DNA of 21,636 bases from assembly GCA_036401335.1 (NCBI GenBank), contig DASWVC010000164.1, positions 1-21,636 on the forward strand, read 5' to 3'. Below are positions 1 to 8,470 of this stretch, piece after piece. The notes beneath the pieces are model-generated. The model had not been told where the DNA came from, did not search any database, and worked only from the letters and a program-made list of their open reading frames with translations. Position 1 is the first letter of the stretch. The number at the start of each line of letters is the position of its first letter. Source of the stretch: DASWVC01 sp036401335. Lineage in GTDB: Bacteria; Verrucomicrobiota; Verrucomicrobiia; Chthoniobacterales; JAFAMB01. A program made the position numbers and the translations under genes.

Positions 1-3
1 TGG

Positions 4-138
4 TTAATCGTTGCCCTGGGAGGCGTGGTAGCCGGCCTTGATGGCGTCCTGCTCGTTCATGCACCGGCCGTGCTTGGTTTTGCCGTAAAAGCGCGACCCT
101 TGGCGGTGGTAGACGTGGGTGTTGTCGTTCACCCAGAC
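4..138 (-). pseudogene. C-terminal fragment of a small YHxxGSRxYGKTK-type protein
   Basis: The minus strand reads VWVNDNTHVYHRQGSRFYGK followed by TKHGRCMNEQDAIKAGYHAS and a TAA stop. This looks like a short tail domain I have seen at the C-terminus of many bacterial hypothetical proteins (WVNxxxxVYHxxGSRxYGKTKxGxYMxExxAxxxGY). No function is known to me. The frame is closed by an in-frame TAG directly before the VWVN segment and there is no start codon, so only the end of the gene is left. The break lies about 115 bases before the first recognisable transposase codons, which fits truncation by the mobile element next door. Confidence 0.45.
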
Positions 139-254
139 CTAAGTGGTGCATCCGGCAAGTGAATGTGCCAAACGGTGGGGTGAACACCCCTCGTGTTCGG
201 AAGGCGTTTGCGTTGCGTAGAGTGGACGGCGCCGAGCGTGCCCCTGTCGAGAAA

Positions 255-915
255 CTGGCGGGCAGCCGCAAGGCCGAAGCGCGCTTGGTCGAACGGGCAG
301 CGATCGTGTGGCGCTACCTGCAAGGCCAGTCTGCCACGGCCATCGCCGCCGCGCTGCGCCGGCCACGGGAACTTAACTTACCTGTCGGCTGCTGGAGCCT
401 GGACCGGTTGACCGCCTGCCTGCACGAGCACAAGCGGATCGCCATTAAGCGCAGCCGCGTGGGCGAGATCCTGCTGGCGGAGGGCCTGCGCTGGCGAAAA
501 CAAGAGGCTTGGTCTGGTGCGGAGCGGGTGGGCCCCGACTTCGCCCAAACAAAAGGCGGCCCTCGAGCGGCTCTACCCCGCACCGCCCGAAGGCAGCGTG
601 GTGCTCTGCCCGGACGAGAGGGGCCCCGAGTCGGCCAAAAGCCACCCGGGCCTCGAGCCGCTGCGGACCGCCCCCGGTCCGGGGCAGCCCGCGGGCCGCG
701 CCCGGCAAGAAATTGATGACGGTCACCGCGGTAAAGGCGACGTGTTCGGCGCGTTTGAACCCCGGGACGGTCGCGCCTTTACCCACCCCGACGACGGGCG
801 CACCACCGCCAACGGGGTGGACTTTCTGCAAGCGGTCGATCAATGGGCAGGATCCGAGCCCCCGGCCCTCTTTGCCATCGTCGACCCTTCACGAGCGCTT
901 TCGGCACGGCGTTGC
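255..915 (+). pseudogene. Degenerate IS630-family transposase remnant
   Basis: Two reading frames together give a DDE transposase of IS630 type. The first frame (about 255-545) contains ERAAIVWRYLQGQSATAIAA, the start of the N-terminal helix-turn-helix, and later LHEHKRIAIKRSRVGEILLA followed by EGLRWRKQEAW. The frame then shifts to +1 (about 549-915) with KAALERLYPAPPEGSVVLCP, DERGPESAKSHPG, and FGAFEPRDGRAFTHP. The first catalytic Asp (LCPDERGPE) and the second (FAIVD) can be seen. The segment with the third acidic residue is missing, and the middle of the helix-turn-helix appears deleted (AALRRPRELNLPVG). At least one frameshift, an internal deletion and loss of the C-terminus make it non-functional. 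Family assignment comes from remembered motifs. I did not find clear terminal inverted repeats. Confidence 0.7.
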
Positions 916-1607
916 GCGCCTTGCTCTCGAAATAGAAACCGAATGGGGTTCGGAAGCGTCCGGACGCCTCGGCGGTTCGCAGAGATTTCATACGTCCTTA
1001 AGGGAGCCTTTAGGCGTCCTAACCCGTTCATTCGGCAATCCCGACCACGTCGGACCGTCGATGCATCCCGATACGGATCTTTGAAGCCCATTCCGATCCG
1101 GAGAGGAACGCGTTTTCGGAGTAGGACGCCGCACCATGAAATACGCGGGGGGTATTGGCGAAGTTCCCGGTGAAAATGTGGCCAGGCCATTCAGATCCGG
1201 CTTTCCTCTCGTTCTTCCCCGGGGATGGAGGGCTCCGCAACCTCAGCAGATCGGTGTGCTGCAGGTCATGGACCCACCGCAAACGATCGATCCAGGACGG
1301 GAACGGGCTTAAGGACGATCTGTTTAACGGCACCGTCCAGGCCCTGTGCGGCCCACGGTTGCCACAAAGAGCATGGGGGCAGCCAGATCCAACCGCTTTC
1401 CACGTCGCCAATGACGGCGGCGGCGCCCCGTGCGGCCAACGCGGCGGTCAGCAGGCAGATGAGCGCCGCCCGCAGTTCTTCCTCTGGCATCAGCACGCCC
1501 AGGAACGCGTTGGGAAACGCCACCGCGGGGTGCGGGTCTGGCTAAGGCTCGAACGTGTTTCGCAGCCGTTGGGGCACGCTTAACGCGGTTAGCAGTTCTA
1601 GGATGCC
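916..1607. other. Gene-poor interval with decayed sequence
   Basis: No gene can be supported here. Open frames exist on both strands, but none has a recognisable domain, a good ribosome binding site and consistent codon use together. Two minus-strand stretches look as if they once coded: 1266-1523 (a GTG-started frame with an Ala/Leu-rich first half) and about 1040-1200 (reading PGHIFTGNFANTPRVFHGA). I cannot name either. The position between a transposase remnant and a tRNA-linked excisionase-like ORF suggests leftover accessory DNA. Confidence 0.5.
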
Positions 1608-1960
<353 letters not shown>

Positions 1961-2056
1961 TGATCGCCGGAAACTAGGGCATCGCCGGGCATTCTCAAGC
2001 GGATCTAAAAATTATCCTAAACCAAACTTTGCAGCTTACAGCAAGAGCCAATTCAC

Positions 2057-2356
2057 TCACTTCATCCAGATCTGCACGCCGCTTGGCAGCGTCCAGTCCG
2101 GGCCGCGAAACTGCGCCCACGGGGGGTGGTTTGGTACGACCAAATGTTTCACGATGAGCCGGCTGACTGTCTCCTGCAGCGCCCAAAGCCGGTCGAGGTG
2201 GTCAGTCACTATCTGCACGGCCAGTTGCGCCGGCGACGACGCTCCGGCCGCAAAACAGGCGCTCGCAGGCACTTCGCAGAGCAGCGCGGCAGAGCGGATC
2301 AGCTTGTTCTCGTCGTCACCGAGGGCAGAGACGGTCACCAATACCAACGTCGGCAT
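2057..2356 (-). CDS. Hypothetical protein, 99 aa
   Basis: I do not recognise the family. The frame starts MPTLVLVTVSALGDDENKLI and ends GVQIWMK. Codon third positions are strongly G/C in agreement with the neighbouring real genes, and a GGGAG lies about 12 bases upstream of the ATG, which favours this frame over the overlapping plus-strand frames. The N-terminus is a hydrophobic beta-like stretch followed by a helix-rich middle (AQLAVQIVTDHLDRLWALQE). There is no clear signal peptide and no membrane helix. It lies about 100 bases upstream of tRNA-Glu on the same strand. Confidence 0.5.
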   Translation of the reverse strand: MPTLVLVTVSALGDDENKLIRSAALLCEVPASACFAAGASSPAQLAVQIVTDHLDRLWALQETVSRLIVKHLVVPNHPPWAQFRGPDWTLPSGVQIWMK

Positions 2357-2617
2357 ACAACCATTAACTCCCTACCACGATATCGGCGGAAAATCCGGTC
2401 GGACGAACCCCTTCGCGAGAAATCCACCGGGGAAATGGTTGCGATTGGGACAAGGCCGGTTCTCGATTATGGAACGGTCTGCGTCCCGCAGGCGGGATCG
2501 ACTGCTCGGCCCAGCGTCTTACGCCCGCGCAAAGGACCACGTAAGTGGTTACATCGGAGCTACTTGCATTGTATGACCACGGCTGGCATGAACCTTGCCT
2601 ATCCAAGACAGGCGACC

Positions 2618-2743
2618 ATGAAGGAGATTAAAGCCGGATTGTTGATGATTATGGTGTGTACCGCAGTGTACCTGCAGCAGGATCCTTTTTTCTGGGGCGG
2701 CTTGTTGTTCTGGGTGGAACGCGTCATCGGCCTGGCACACTGA
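2618..2743 (+). CDS. Predicted 41-aa membrane miniprotein
   Basis: A short frame begins MKEIKAGLLMIMVCTAVYLQ and ends with FWGGLLFWVERVIGLAH. It has a positively charged start, one long hydrophobic stretch (about residues 7-20) and a second aromatic hydrophobic stretch (about 24-35), as expected for a small inner-membrane protein. The upstream sequence has only a weak purine-rich ribosome site. An in-frame ATG at 2588 would add 10 residues (MNLAYPRQAT) but is less typical. Function unknown. Existence is supported only by composition and its clean hydrophobic pattern. Confidence 0.4.
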   Translation: MKEIKAGLLMIMVCTAVYLQQDPFFWGGLLFWVERVIGLAH

Positions 2744-2811
2744 GCTTGTACCTTCCCGGTGCTTGACCCCGGTGTTTTGCTTCCGGCCGGTTGACCATTT
2801 TTCTCCCGCCA

Positions 2812-2846
2812 GCCGCGGTGGGATCCCGTGGTCACCCACCCGCGGC
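2812..2846. terminator. G+C-rich hairpin between convergent genes
   Basis: GCCGCGGTGGG (2812-2822) and CCCACCCGCGGC (2835-2846) form an 11-bp stem with one bulged base and a 12-base loop. It lies between the 3' ends of the plus-strand miniprotein gene and the minus-strand E2 gene, where a bidirectional terminator would be useful. No T-run follows on either strand, so intrinsic termination would be non-canonical. It could instead be a 3'-end stabilising structure. Confidence 0.35.
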
Positions 2847-2883
2847 AGGATCTCAGGCGACCGACTTTCGCCGGCGCAGCCGA

Positions 2884-4059
2884 TTATAAGGATTCGGGCG
2901 CAGTCAGCAGGTGAATCAGCGTTTGCACCAAACGTCCGGCGGAACCGCCGTCAAGCACCCGGTGATCAAAAGTAATCGTTAGCTCCGCCTGCCGCCGCGG
3001 CACAAACGCCTGGTCTCCCTCGTCCCAAACGGGCCGGATTTCACCGCGGCCCAAGCCCACGATCAGCGTTTCCGACGGCAAAGGAATCGGCGTGGCCCAG
3101 GTAACGCCCAAAGGCCCATAATTCGTGACCGACGCCACCGCCTCGCCCTGCATTTCCGGCGGGAGCCGGCGAGCCTGCGCCGCTGCCAGCAATTCCGGAT
3201 AGCGCTGGGCCAGATCAGCCAGCGATTGCTGGTCGATCCGGCGAAGGACTGGCACCATCACACCATCTTCAACCTCGACGGCAATCCCGACATCAATTGA
3301 GCCAGGCAGGATGAGGCGGTTGCCAAGGAGTTTGCCGGCCCAGCTTGGATTGCCGGCCAAAGCCAACCCCAAGGCTCGCGCCAGGTACAACGCCGGCCCT
3401 GCCTTGACCGGTTGGTGTTTGCGGTGGGCCAAGAGGTTCTCCAGGTCCAGCCCGACACCCAGGGTAGCCAAGGGCCGGGACCAGCTTCGACGCATGGAAT
3501 TTGCCACGCCGAGGCGCAACGCCGAACATCTCTGGCTCGGTGCCCGGTCAAGCCTTTCGAGGTATTCTTCGGTGTCCTGGATGGTAACCCTGCCAGCTTG
3601 CCCGCTGCCTGGGATCAGATCGAGCTCAGACACGTGCAGGCCGGCTTCGTCAAGCCGGGCTCGCACCCGTGGTGAAACCCAGCTGCCGCCGCTCCTGACG
3701 ACCGGAACGCGCCGCTCTACCCCGCCGTTTGCGTTGGCCGCAGGCAAGGAACCAGGGATCGTCTCGACCGGCCTGAGCGGCACCCAGGGAACTTCCTCCG
3801 ACGAATTGGTTTCAATTTGCCCAAGCACCGCGCCAACCGGGTAAGTCTGACCTGGATCGGCCGCCAGTTTCGTGATTTTCCCGTCGCATGGGGTAGTGAC
3901 CCCCATTACTGCCTTACTGGTTTCGACCTCGATGATTTCCTGCTCGGCTTCCACGACGTCACCCACTTGCACCAGGACGCGGACCACGGTAGCTTCAGCA
4001 ATCGATTCCCCAAGCTGGGGCATGATGATGGGTATTTCGGTCATAGCCATTGTCACCAT
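2884..4059 (-). CDS. 2-oxoacid dehydrogenase complex E2 (dihydrolipoyl acyltransferase)
   Basis: Transfers the acyl group from the E1-bound thiamine adduct to CoA through its lipoyl arm and forms the core of the cytoplasmic complex. The 391-aa protein has one N-terminal lipoyl domain with the lipoylated Lys about residue 49 (VETSKA), a peripheral subunit-binding domain at about 127-167 (WVSPRVRARLDEAG), and a catalytic domain ending in FDHRVLDGG with catalytic His about 366 and Asp about 370. Length fits a single-lipoyl-domain E2 with short linkers. The ATG at 4059 overlaps the E1beta stop (ATGGTGA), implying translational coupling. In-frame ATGs at 4050 and 4044 are alternatives. It is third in the E1alpha-E1beta-E2 operon. 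The substrate (pyruvate, branched-chain 2-oxoacids or acetoin) cannot be fixed from the sequence. Confidence 0.92.
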   Translation of the reverse strand: MVTMAMTEIPIIMPQLGESIAEATVVRVLVQVGDVVEAEQEIIEVETSKAVMGVTTPCDGKITKLAADPGQTYPVGAVLGQIETNSSEEVPWVPLRPVETIPGSLPAANANGGVERRVPVVRSGGSWVSPRVRARLDEAGLHVSELDLIPGSGQAGRVTIQDTEEYLERLDRAPSQRCSALRLGVANSMRRSWSRPLATLGVGLDLENLLAHRKHQPVKAGPALYLARALGLALAGNPSWAGKLLGNRLILPGSIDVGIAVEVEDGVMVPVLRRIDQQSLADLAQRYPELLAAAQARRLPPEMQGEAVASVTNYGPLGVTWATPIPLPSETLIVGLGRGEIRPVWDEGDQAFVPRRQAELTITFDHRVLDGGSAGRLVQTLIHLLTAPESL

Positions 4060-5018
4060 TCCATCAACTTGCGGGCTTCAACGCAAATGGCTTTGCTTGA
4101 TGGCCGGTGCGCTGCCCAGAGTTTCGGGTGGTAAGGAATGGGGGTATCAAAACTGTTGATACGAACGGGCGGCGCGTCCAGCAACGTAAATCCTTCGCTG
4201 GCCACACGTGCAATGACCTCGGCGTTCGTCCCGCCCCAAGGCCAGCTTTCGGCCACACAAATCATCCGGCCCGTCCGGGCAACCGACGCCAGCACGGTAT
4301 CAAAATCCAAAGGTTTAACGGCCCGGAGGTCGACCACCTCGAGTTCGACGCCTTCCCGGGCCATTTCTTCAGCGGCAGCCAGTGCCTCGTGCACCATCGC
4401 GCTGTAAGCCACCACCGTGACATCCCGCCCGGGCCGCGCAACCCGGGCTTGGCCGGTCGGCAGGTTGGAGGTTGACAGGGCATCGGCTTTCAACCGGTTG
4501 TAAAGGTATTTGTGCTCGCAGTAGATCACCGGGTCGTCCAGGGCGATTGCTTCCAACAGCATCGAATAGGCGTCCTCCACCGTTGCCGGGGTCATCACGA
4601 TCAGGCCCGGAAAATGGCTGTAAATCCCCTCGAGCATCTGGCTGTGGAATGGGCCGGCACCGGGGTTGCCGCCGGCCGGCAACCGAATGGTGATGGGACA
4701 GGGGACTCCGGTGCGCCAGTACAGGGTCGCCGCCTGGTTGACGATCTGGTTGAACCCAACCGACGAAAAATCAGCGAACTGCATTTCGACGACGGGCCGC
4801 ATCCCTTCCATGGCTGCACCCACGGCGCTGCCCACCATGGCATCTTCACTGATGGGTGAATCCAGCACCCGGCCAGGATATAGGGCGGCCAGATCTTTCG
4901 TCGCTTTGAATGCACCGCCGAAGGGCCCGATGTCCTGTCCGTAAAGGTAAACCCGGGGATCGTCTCGCAAGGCAACCGACTGGGCTTCACGGATCGCTTC
5001 GAGGTAAGTAATGCTCAT
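4053..5018 (-). CDS. 2-oxoacid dehydrogenase E1 component, beta subunit
   Basis: Beta half of the thiamine-diphosphate-dependent decarboxylase E1, which pairs with the alpha subunit encoded just upstream. Starting from MSITYLEAIREAQSVALRDD the protein is 321 aa, normal for the family. Recognisable blocks are VYLYGQDIGPFGGAFKATKD, RVLDSPISEDAMVGSAVGAA, and VEMQFADFSSVGFNQIVNQA (pyrimidine-binding domain), followed by a C-terminal transketolase domain with MICVAESWPWGGTNAEVIA. The frame is open 31 codons further upstream, but that part overlaps the E1alpha gene in another frame and does not look like E1beta. The chosen ATG comes 1 base after the E1alpha stop. Its own stop overlaps the E2 start, so the three genes form one tight operon. 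Confidence 0.93.
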   Translation of the reverse strand: MSITYLEAIREAQSVALRDDPRVYLYGQDIGPFGGAFKATKDLAALYPGRVLDSPISEDAMVGSAVGAAMEGMRPVVEMQFADFSSVGFNQIVNQAATLYWRTGVPCPITIRLPAGGNPGAGPFHSQMLEGIYSHFPGLIVMTPATVEDAYSMLLEAIALDDPVIYCEHKYLYNRLKADALSTSNLPTGQARVARPGRDVTVVAYSAMVHEALAAAEEMAREGVELEVVDLRAVKPLDFDTVLASVARTGRMICVAESWPWGGTNAEVIARVASEGFTLLDAPPVRINSFDTPIPYHPKLWAAHRPSSKAICVEARKLMEW

Positions 5019-5019
5019 C

Positions 5020-6048
5020 TCACAAAACAACGGTGGCAAAACGCTCGGTCGCGTAGGAGCGCCACTCTTCTTCGGCTGGATCCGGAGCGGGCTCGTGCTG
5101 AACCTTGACAACGGCTTCCTCCACTTCCCCTTTGGCGTGCTCGCGCCAGCGAAGGATGGTGGCCCGATCCGCCCAACCTTGGTCGATCAGGTACTGTTCC
5201 GCGACCTTGATGCAATCACGGCCGACGTGACTGGTGGACAGCGTGGGATCGACGTAACTTGCATCGTCGTGTTCGGCGTGCCCGGAGAGGCGGAGGCAGC
5301 TTGCCACCACCAGCTGCGGCCCGTGACCCCGTCGTGCCCGCGCCACCGCGCGGCCCACTACTTCAAGGCACTCTTTCAGGTCGGTGCCGTCGACACCGTA
5401 ACCTTCCATGCCGTACCCGATGGCACGGTCCACCAGGTCGCGGCAGGCAAACTGCCGTTGGTTCGGCGTGGAATAGGCGTACCGGTTATTGGTCACCACG
5501 ACCACCAAGGGCAGCCGTTCGACGGCTGCCATGTTCAAGGCTTCGTGAAAAGCCCCCGTGGAAGTGCCTCCGTCGCCGATCGAGGTCGCGCCGACGACGT
5601 GTTGCTCGCCCCGCATCCGGCGGGCCAGCAACGCGCCCGCGACCACCGCGATCAGCGAGCCAAGGTGGCTGATCATGGGAAACGTACCTTCCCGGATGCG
5701 TCCGCGATGGACGTTCCCCTCGCGTCCGCGCATGGGGCCGAGCTTTGATCCCAGGTACGTTCTCACCCCATCGATCAGCGGTTCCCCAAACGCCATGCGA
5801 CCGGCCTGATCGCGGATCAGCGGTCCAAACACATCCCCTGGCTTCAACATCACGCCCATGGCCACGCTGATCGCTTCGTGGCCTTTCCCAACGTAAACCC
5901 CCCCGGCCACCTTGCCTGCGCGCCACAAACTCGATAATTTCTCCTCCACCGTCCGCGCCTGCACCATCCATTTGAACGCCCCGATGTACTGATCTTTCAG
6001 ACCAGCCGGCATCACCTCCCTCGTGGGCTCCGTGAGGGTATTTAGCAT
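5020..6048 (-). CDS. 2-oxoacid dehydrogenase E1 component, alpha subunit
   Basis: Binds thiamine diphosphate and decarboxylates the 2-oxoacid. The 342-aa protein has the TPP motif GDG at about residues 158-160 closing with VVVVTNN at about 182-188, and family blocks such as GHEAISVAMG, GREGNVHRG and the histidine-containing loop SGHAEHDDASY. The start is uncertain. ATG at 6048 gives the longest form, but a candidate promoter places the transcription start only a couple of bases upstream of it. The in-frame ATG at 6012 (MPAGLKDQYIGAF) is preceded by the very purine-rich GAGGGAGGTG and would have a leader of about 38 bases. First gene of the operon with E1beta and E2. No E3 (dihydrolipoamide dehydrogenase) follows, so it must come from elsewhere. 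Confidence 0.92.
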   Translation of the reverse strand: MLNTLTEPTREVMPAGLKDQYIGAFKWMVQARTVEEKLSSLWRAGKVAGGVYVGKGHEAISVAMGVMLKPGDVFGPLIRDQAGRMAFGEPLIDGVRTYLGSKLGPMRGREGNVHRGRIREGTFPMISHLGSLIAVVAGALLARRMRGEQHVVGATSIGDGGTSTGAFHEALNMAAVERLPLVVVVTNNRYAYSTPNQRQFACRDLVDRAIGYGMEGYGVDGTDLKECLEVVGRAVARARRGHGPQLVVASCLRLSGHAEHDDASYVDPTLSTSHVGRDCIKVAEQYLIDQGWADRATILRWREHAKGEVEEAVVKVQHEPAPDPAEEEWRSYATERFATVVL

Positions 6049-6056
6049 AGGCAGGA

Positions 6057-6084
6057 ATTATCAGCGGAAACCAGCGGCTTGCAA
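6057..6084 (-). promoter_or_regulatory. Candidate promoter of the E1alpha-E1beta-E2 operon
   Basis: Reading the minus strand, TTGCAA (6084-6079), a 16-base spacer and GATAAT (6062-6057) resemble a sigma70-type promoter. The predicted start at about 6050 would make translation from ATG 6048 almost leaderless and favours the downstream ATG at 6012. No experimental support. Confidence 0.35.
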
Positions 6085-6177
6085 GGCTTTCGGTCATGGG
6101 CCGTTGCGGGCCGGGCCGCGTCGGTGATCCCTGGCCTGCGTCTGGTGCCCGGACCGGCCAAGCCCGGGAGTGACGCT

Positions 6178-8031
6178 TTAGAATCGCAGGCTGACGCCCC
6201 CGTAGAACGTCCGGCCAAGTGCCGGGTAACCGTATACCTCAGAGTATTTTTCGTCGAATAGGTTCTCGATCCGCGCCGTGAACTTCAACCAATCGGTAGC
6301 TCGCCATTCGCCCTCGAACCGCACCGTGGTGTAGTCTTCGACGAGCAGGTTGGGACCCCCGAAATTCAGCTCTTGCCGCGCGTTCATTGATTCCACTTCA
6401 ACGGTTGTCGTCAGCCGGGCGTACCACGCATAAGCGATCGACCCGTACACGCGGTTGCGGGGGCGGCGCACCAGCCGGGCGCCGGCCGGCTGGGAGATGT
6501 CACGCCCGGAGGTCGTCACCGCGTCGAGGTAGGTGTAGTTGGCGGTAATGGTCAAGGCCCGGATGGGTTGGAAAGTGAGGAAAACTTCGACGCCTTGGCT
6601 CCGGGCCGACCCCAGGTTAAAGGCTTCGAATTGGTCATTAAACCCGATCTGGTTCGAGGTCGTTTCGTAAAAATAGTTCAGGCCTACCCGGAGCCGCTTC
6701 TCCCAGAGGGGCTGCTCAAAACCCACGTCAAACGCTTTTTCCTTATCGGGTTTGAGGTTGGGGTTGCCGCCGAAGATCTTGTCCTGGCTGCTCGGAGGCG
6801 TGAACCCCGTCCCGAAGCTGGAACGCAGGATCGTGCCGGTGGCCGCAAACAGGTAATTGCCGGCAAACCGGTAAGTAAACCTGGACCCGTAATCCCGGAA
6901 GCTATCGTACCGCGCGTTGGCATACAGGTCCAGGCCTCCGAACGGGGTAATCTTGAGCTGCGTGAACCCCGCCACCTCCTCCGTTTTGTCCCGGATCAGT
7001 GGATCGCCGAACACCACTTCCGGCCGTTCCTGGTAAACGTTGGTGTGCTCATAGAAAAATCCTGAGGTCAAAGCAGCCCAGGAGACCGGGTTAAGGTTGT
7101 TCTGGTATTCCAGTTGAACCCGGCGGAGGACGCTCCGGGTCGGACCGGTAAAGCCGTCGCGGTTGGGGTTATTGATCTGGCGCTCCTGATCGTAAGAGAC
7201 GTACAGGCGGTCGTGCCACCACTCGGTGGGACTGAACTCAAGGTTGGGTGCAAACTGGTAGCGTTCGGTCCGCAGGTTGTCGTACGGTCGCGGGTCAAAA
7301 ACCGTGTTCGGCGAACCGGCATCGGCATAGGTGTACAATGCGACGAGCCCGAGGCGTACCTTGGGCCCGATCTGCACGCCCGCGTCCCCCAGGAACGACA
7401 GGTTACGGTAGTCATTGTTTGCCCGCGAGTTTTCCGTGTCGAACCGGCTAAGCCCGAAAGCGTAATCCACCGGCCCCAGCTTGCCGCTCGAAGCAGCGCC
7501 TTCCCGGAACGAATCGTAAGATCCGCCTTCGAAGTATACGCTGCCCGTCGGTTGCCCCATCCCACGCCGCGTGATGAGGTTGATGACCCCGCCCGAGGCC
7601 CGGCCGCCGTAAAGTGCGCTTTGCGATCCGCGCGTGACTTCGACCTGCGCCAGATTGTCGGTCGTCAAGTCGGCAAAGTTGAACTCGCCCGAGAGGCTTT
7701 GGTTAACAGGTATTCCGTCGAGCAGCACCTCGGTCTGGTCGCTGCGGGCACCACGCGTGAACACCGAGGTCAATTGGCCGGGGGTCCCGGTTTGCACTAC
7801 CGTCAAGCCTGGCACCGTTCGGAGCGCGTCAGTGGCGAAACGGTATTGACGCTCCTCGATCTCCTGGTCGGTGATCACCGTCACGGAGGAAGGCGATCGA
7901 TCGAGGGGCGTCTCCTGCCGCGTGGCCGTCACCGTGATCGGATCGAGCTCGCTGACTTTGGCGGGAGTGGTTTCCTGGGCAGCCAAACGGCAGCCGAAAC
8001 AAAGGAGGCAAAAAAGCACCGGACGTAGCAT
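6178..8031 (-). CDS. btuB: TonB-dependent outer-membrane receptor, BtuB-like (cobalamin uptake)
   Basis: Outer-membrane beta-barrel that takes up a scarce ligand using TonB energy; the riboswitch upstream points to cobalamin or a related corrinoid. From ATG 8031 the protein is 617 aa, close to E. coli BtuB. It has a signal peptide (MLRPVLFCLLCFGCRLAAQE), a TonB box (LDPITVTATR), a plug domain with VTVITDQEIEERQ, VPGLTVVQTG, EVLLDGIPVN and LYGGRASGGVINLITRRG, then a 22-strand-type barrel and the terminal aromatic signature YGGVSLRF. The frame is open to 8337, but that part is the riboswitch leader, so 8031 is the better start. No classical Shine-Dalgarno is visible. Translation control by the leader hairpin is likely. 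No other cobalamin genes are in the window. Confidence 0.9.
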   Translation of the reverse strand: MLRPVLFCLLCFGCRLAAQETTPAKVSELDPITVTATRQETPLDRSPSSVTVITDQEIEERQYRFATDALRTVPGLTVVQTGTPGQLTSVFTRGARSDQTEVLLDGIPVNQSLSGEFNFADLTTDNLAQVEVTRGSQSALYGGRASGGVINLITRRGMGQPTGSVYFEGGSYDSFREGAASSGKLGPVDYAFGLSRFDTENSRANNDYRNLSFLGDAGVQIGPKVRLGLVALYTYADAGSPNTVFDPRPYDNLRTERYQFAPNLEFSPTEWWHDRLYVSYDQERQINNPNRDGFTGPTRSVLRRVQLEYQNNLNPVSWAALTSGFFYEHTNVYQERPEVVFGDPLIRDKTEEVAGFTQLKITPFGGLDLYANARYDSFRDYGSRFTYRFAGNYLFAATGTILRSSFGTGFTPPSSQDKIFGGNPNLKPDKEKAFDVGFEQPLWEKRLRVGLNYFYETTSNQIGFNDQFEAFNLGSARSQGVEVFLTFQPIRALTITANYTYLDAVTTSGRDISQPAGARLVRRPRNRVYGSIAYAWYARLTTTVEVESMNARQELNFGGPNLLVEDYTTVRFEGEWRATDWLKFTARIENLFDEKYSEVYGYPALGRTFYGGVSLRF

Positions 8032-8036
8032 AAATA

Positions 8037-8159
8037 ACAGGTCAATAACTTGTTTTGAACAGAGCTGACCTGTCGCGGAGACGGCCGGGCTCATTCTTCT
8101 TTTTGCGAAGAAGTTTTTTCGTGTCTGCTCCGGGCAGACCACGGATGAGTGCGCGACAG
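8037..8159 (-). promoter_or_regulatory. Riboswitch expression platform with mutually exclusive hairpins
   Basis: Three segments of the leader can pair in competing ways. CTGTCGCG at the aptamer's 3' edge (8159-8152) is a perfect 8-base complement of CGCGACAG (8077-8070). The overlapping segment ACAGGTCA (8073-8066) is a perfect 8-base complement of TGACCTGT (8044-8037), which ends 5 bases before the btuB-like ATG. The first pairing would leave the start region free; the second would enclose it. Two further small hairpins (8139-8123 and 8112-8094) sit inside the first pairing. Since no T-run follows the start-proximal hairpin, translational control is more likely than termination. Confidence 0.6.
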
Positions 8160-8350
8160 TTGAATGTTCTGACTTCTGGCTTCCCTCCGCGGCCGGCCTT
8201 AACGGCTGGCCGTTCCGGAGCACCTCCTTCCCGCCTTCACCTCCACTTTGGAGATTGGCCGTGGGAATTTGTATCCAGTGACAGCAGCGCAACTGTTCCT
8301 GATTTTCACAGGATTCCTCAATCCATCGCGCAACCAAAACGCTTTTCTAC
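8150..8350 (-). promoter_or_regulatory. Cobalamin riboswitch aptamer
   Basis: The minus-strand RNA contains the conserved core of the cobalamin (B12) riboswitch in the right order: GGTTGC, then GAGGAATCCTGTGAAAATCA, GGAACAGTTGCGCTGCTGTC with ACTGG, then the GTGGAGGTGAAGGCGGGAAG block, and near 8180-8165 the B12-box-like AGCCAGAAGTCAGAAC. These match the family pattern (GGGAA..GGTGAAAATCC..AACxG..GCxACTGT..GGGAAGG..AGxCAGxAG). Boundaries are approximate. It lies 120 bases upstream of the btuB-like ATG on the same strand, the standard arrangement for repression of cobalamin uptake by cobalamin. Confidence 0.88.
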
Positions 8351-8470
8351 TCGCAAAGAACTGGCGCTGACTCTGAATCCGTCCAATGCTTCTGGCAAGG
8401 AGGAAACGCTGACCGGCGCGCTGCATTCAGCGCCTCAGCCGCAGAAATGGCTTCGCTCGGAGCCGGCGGT

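Noticed and set aside
1266..1523. Minus-strand GTG-started frame with coding-like composition
   Set aside because: No recognisable domain and no ribosome site; an in-frame stop lies shortly upstream. It may be a relic but cannot be supported as a gene.
8094..8120. Hairpin TTCTTC/GAAGAA followed by TTTTTT on the plus strand, terminator-like
   Set aside because: No plus-strand gene ends here. On the transcribed minus strand there is no T-run after the hairpin, so it is treated as part of the riboswitch platform.
8032..8337. Extended N-terminus of the TonB-dependent receptor
   Set aside because: This part is the cobalamin riboswitch and its platform. The signal peptide begins at ATG 8031.
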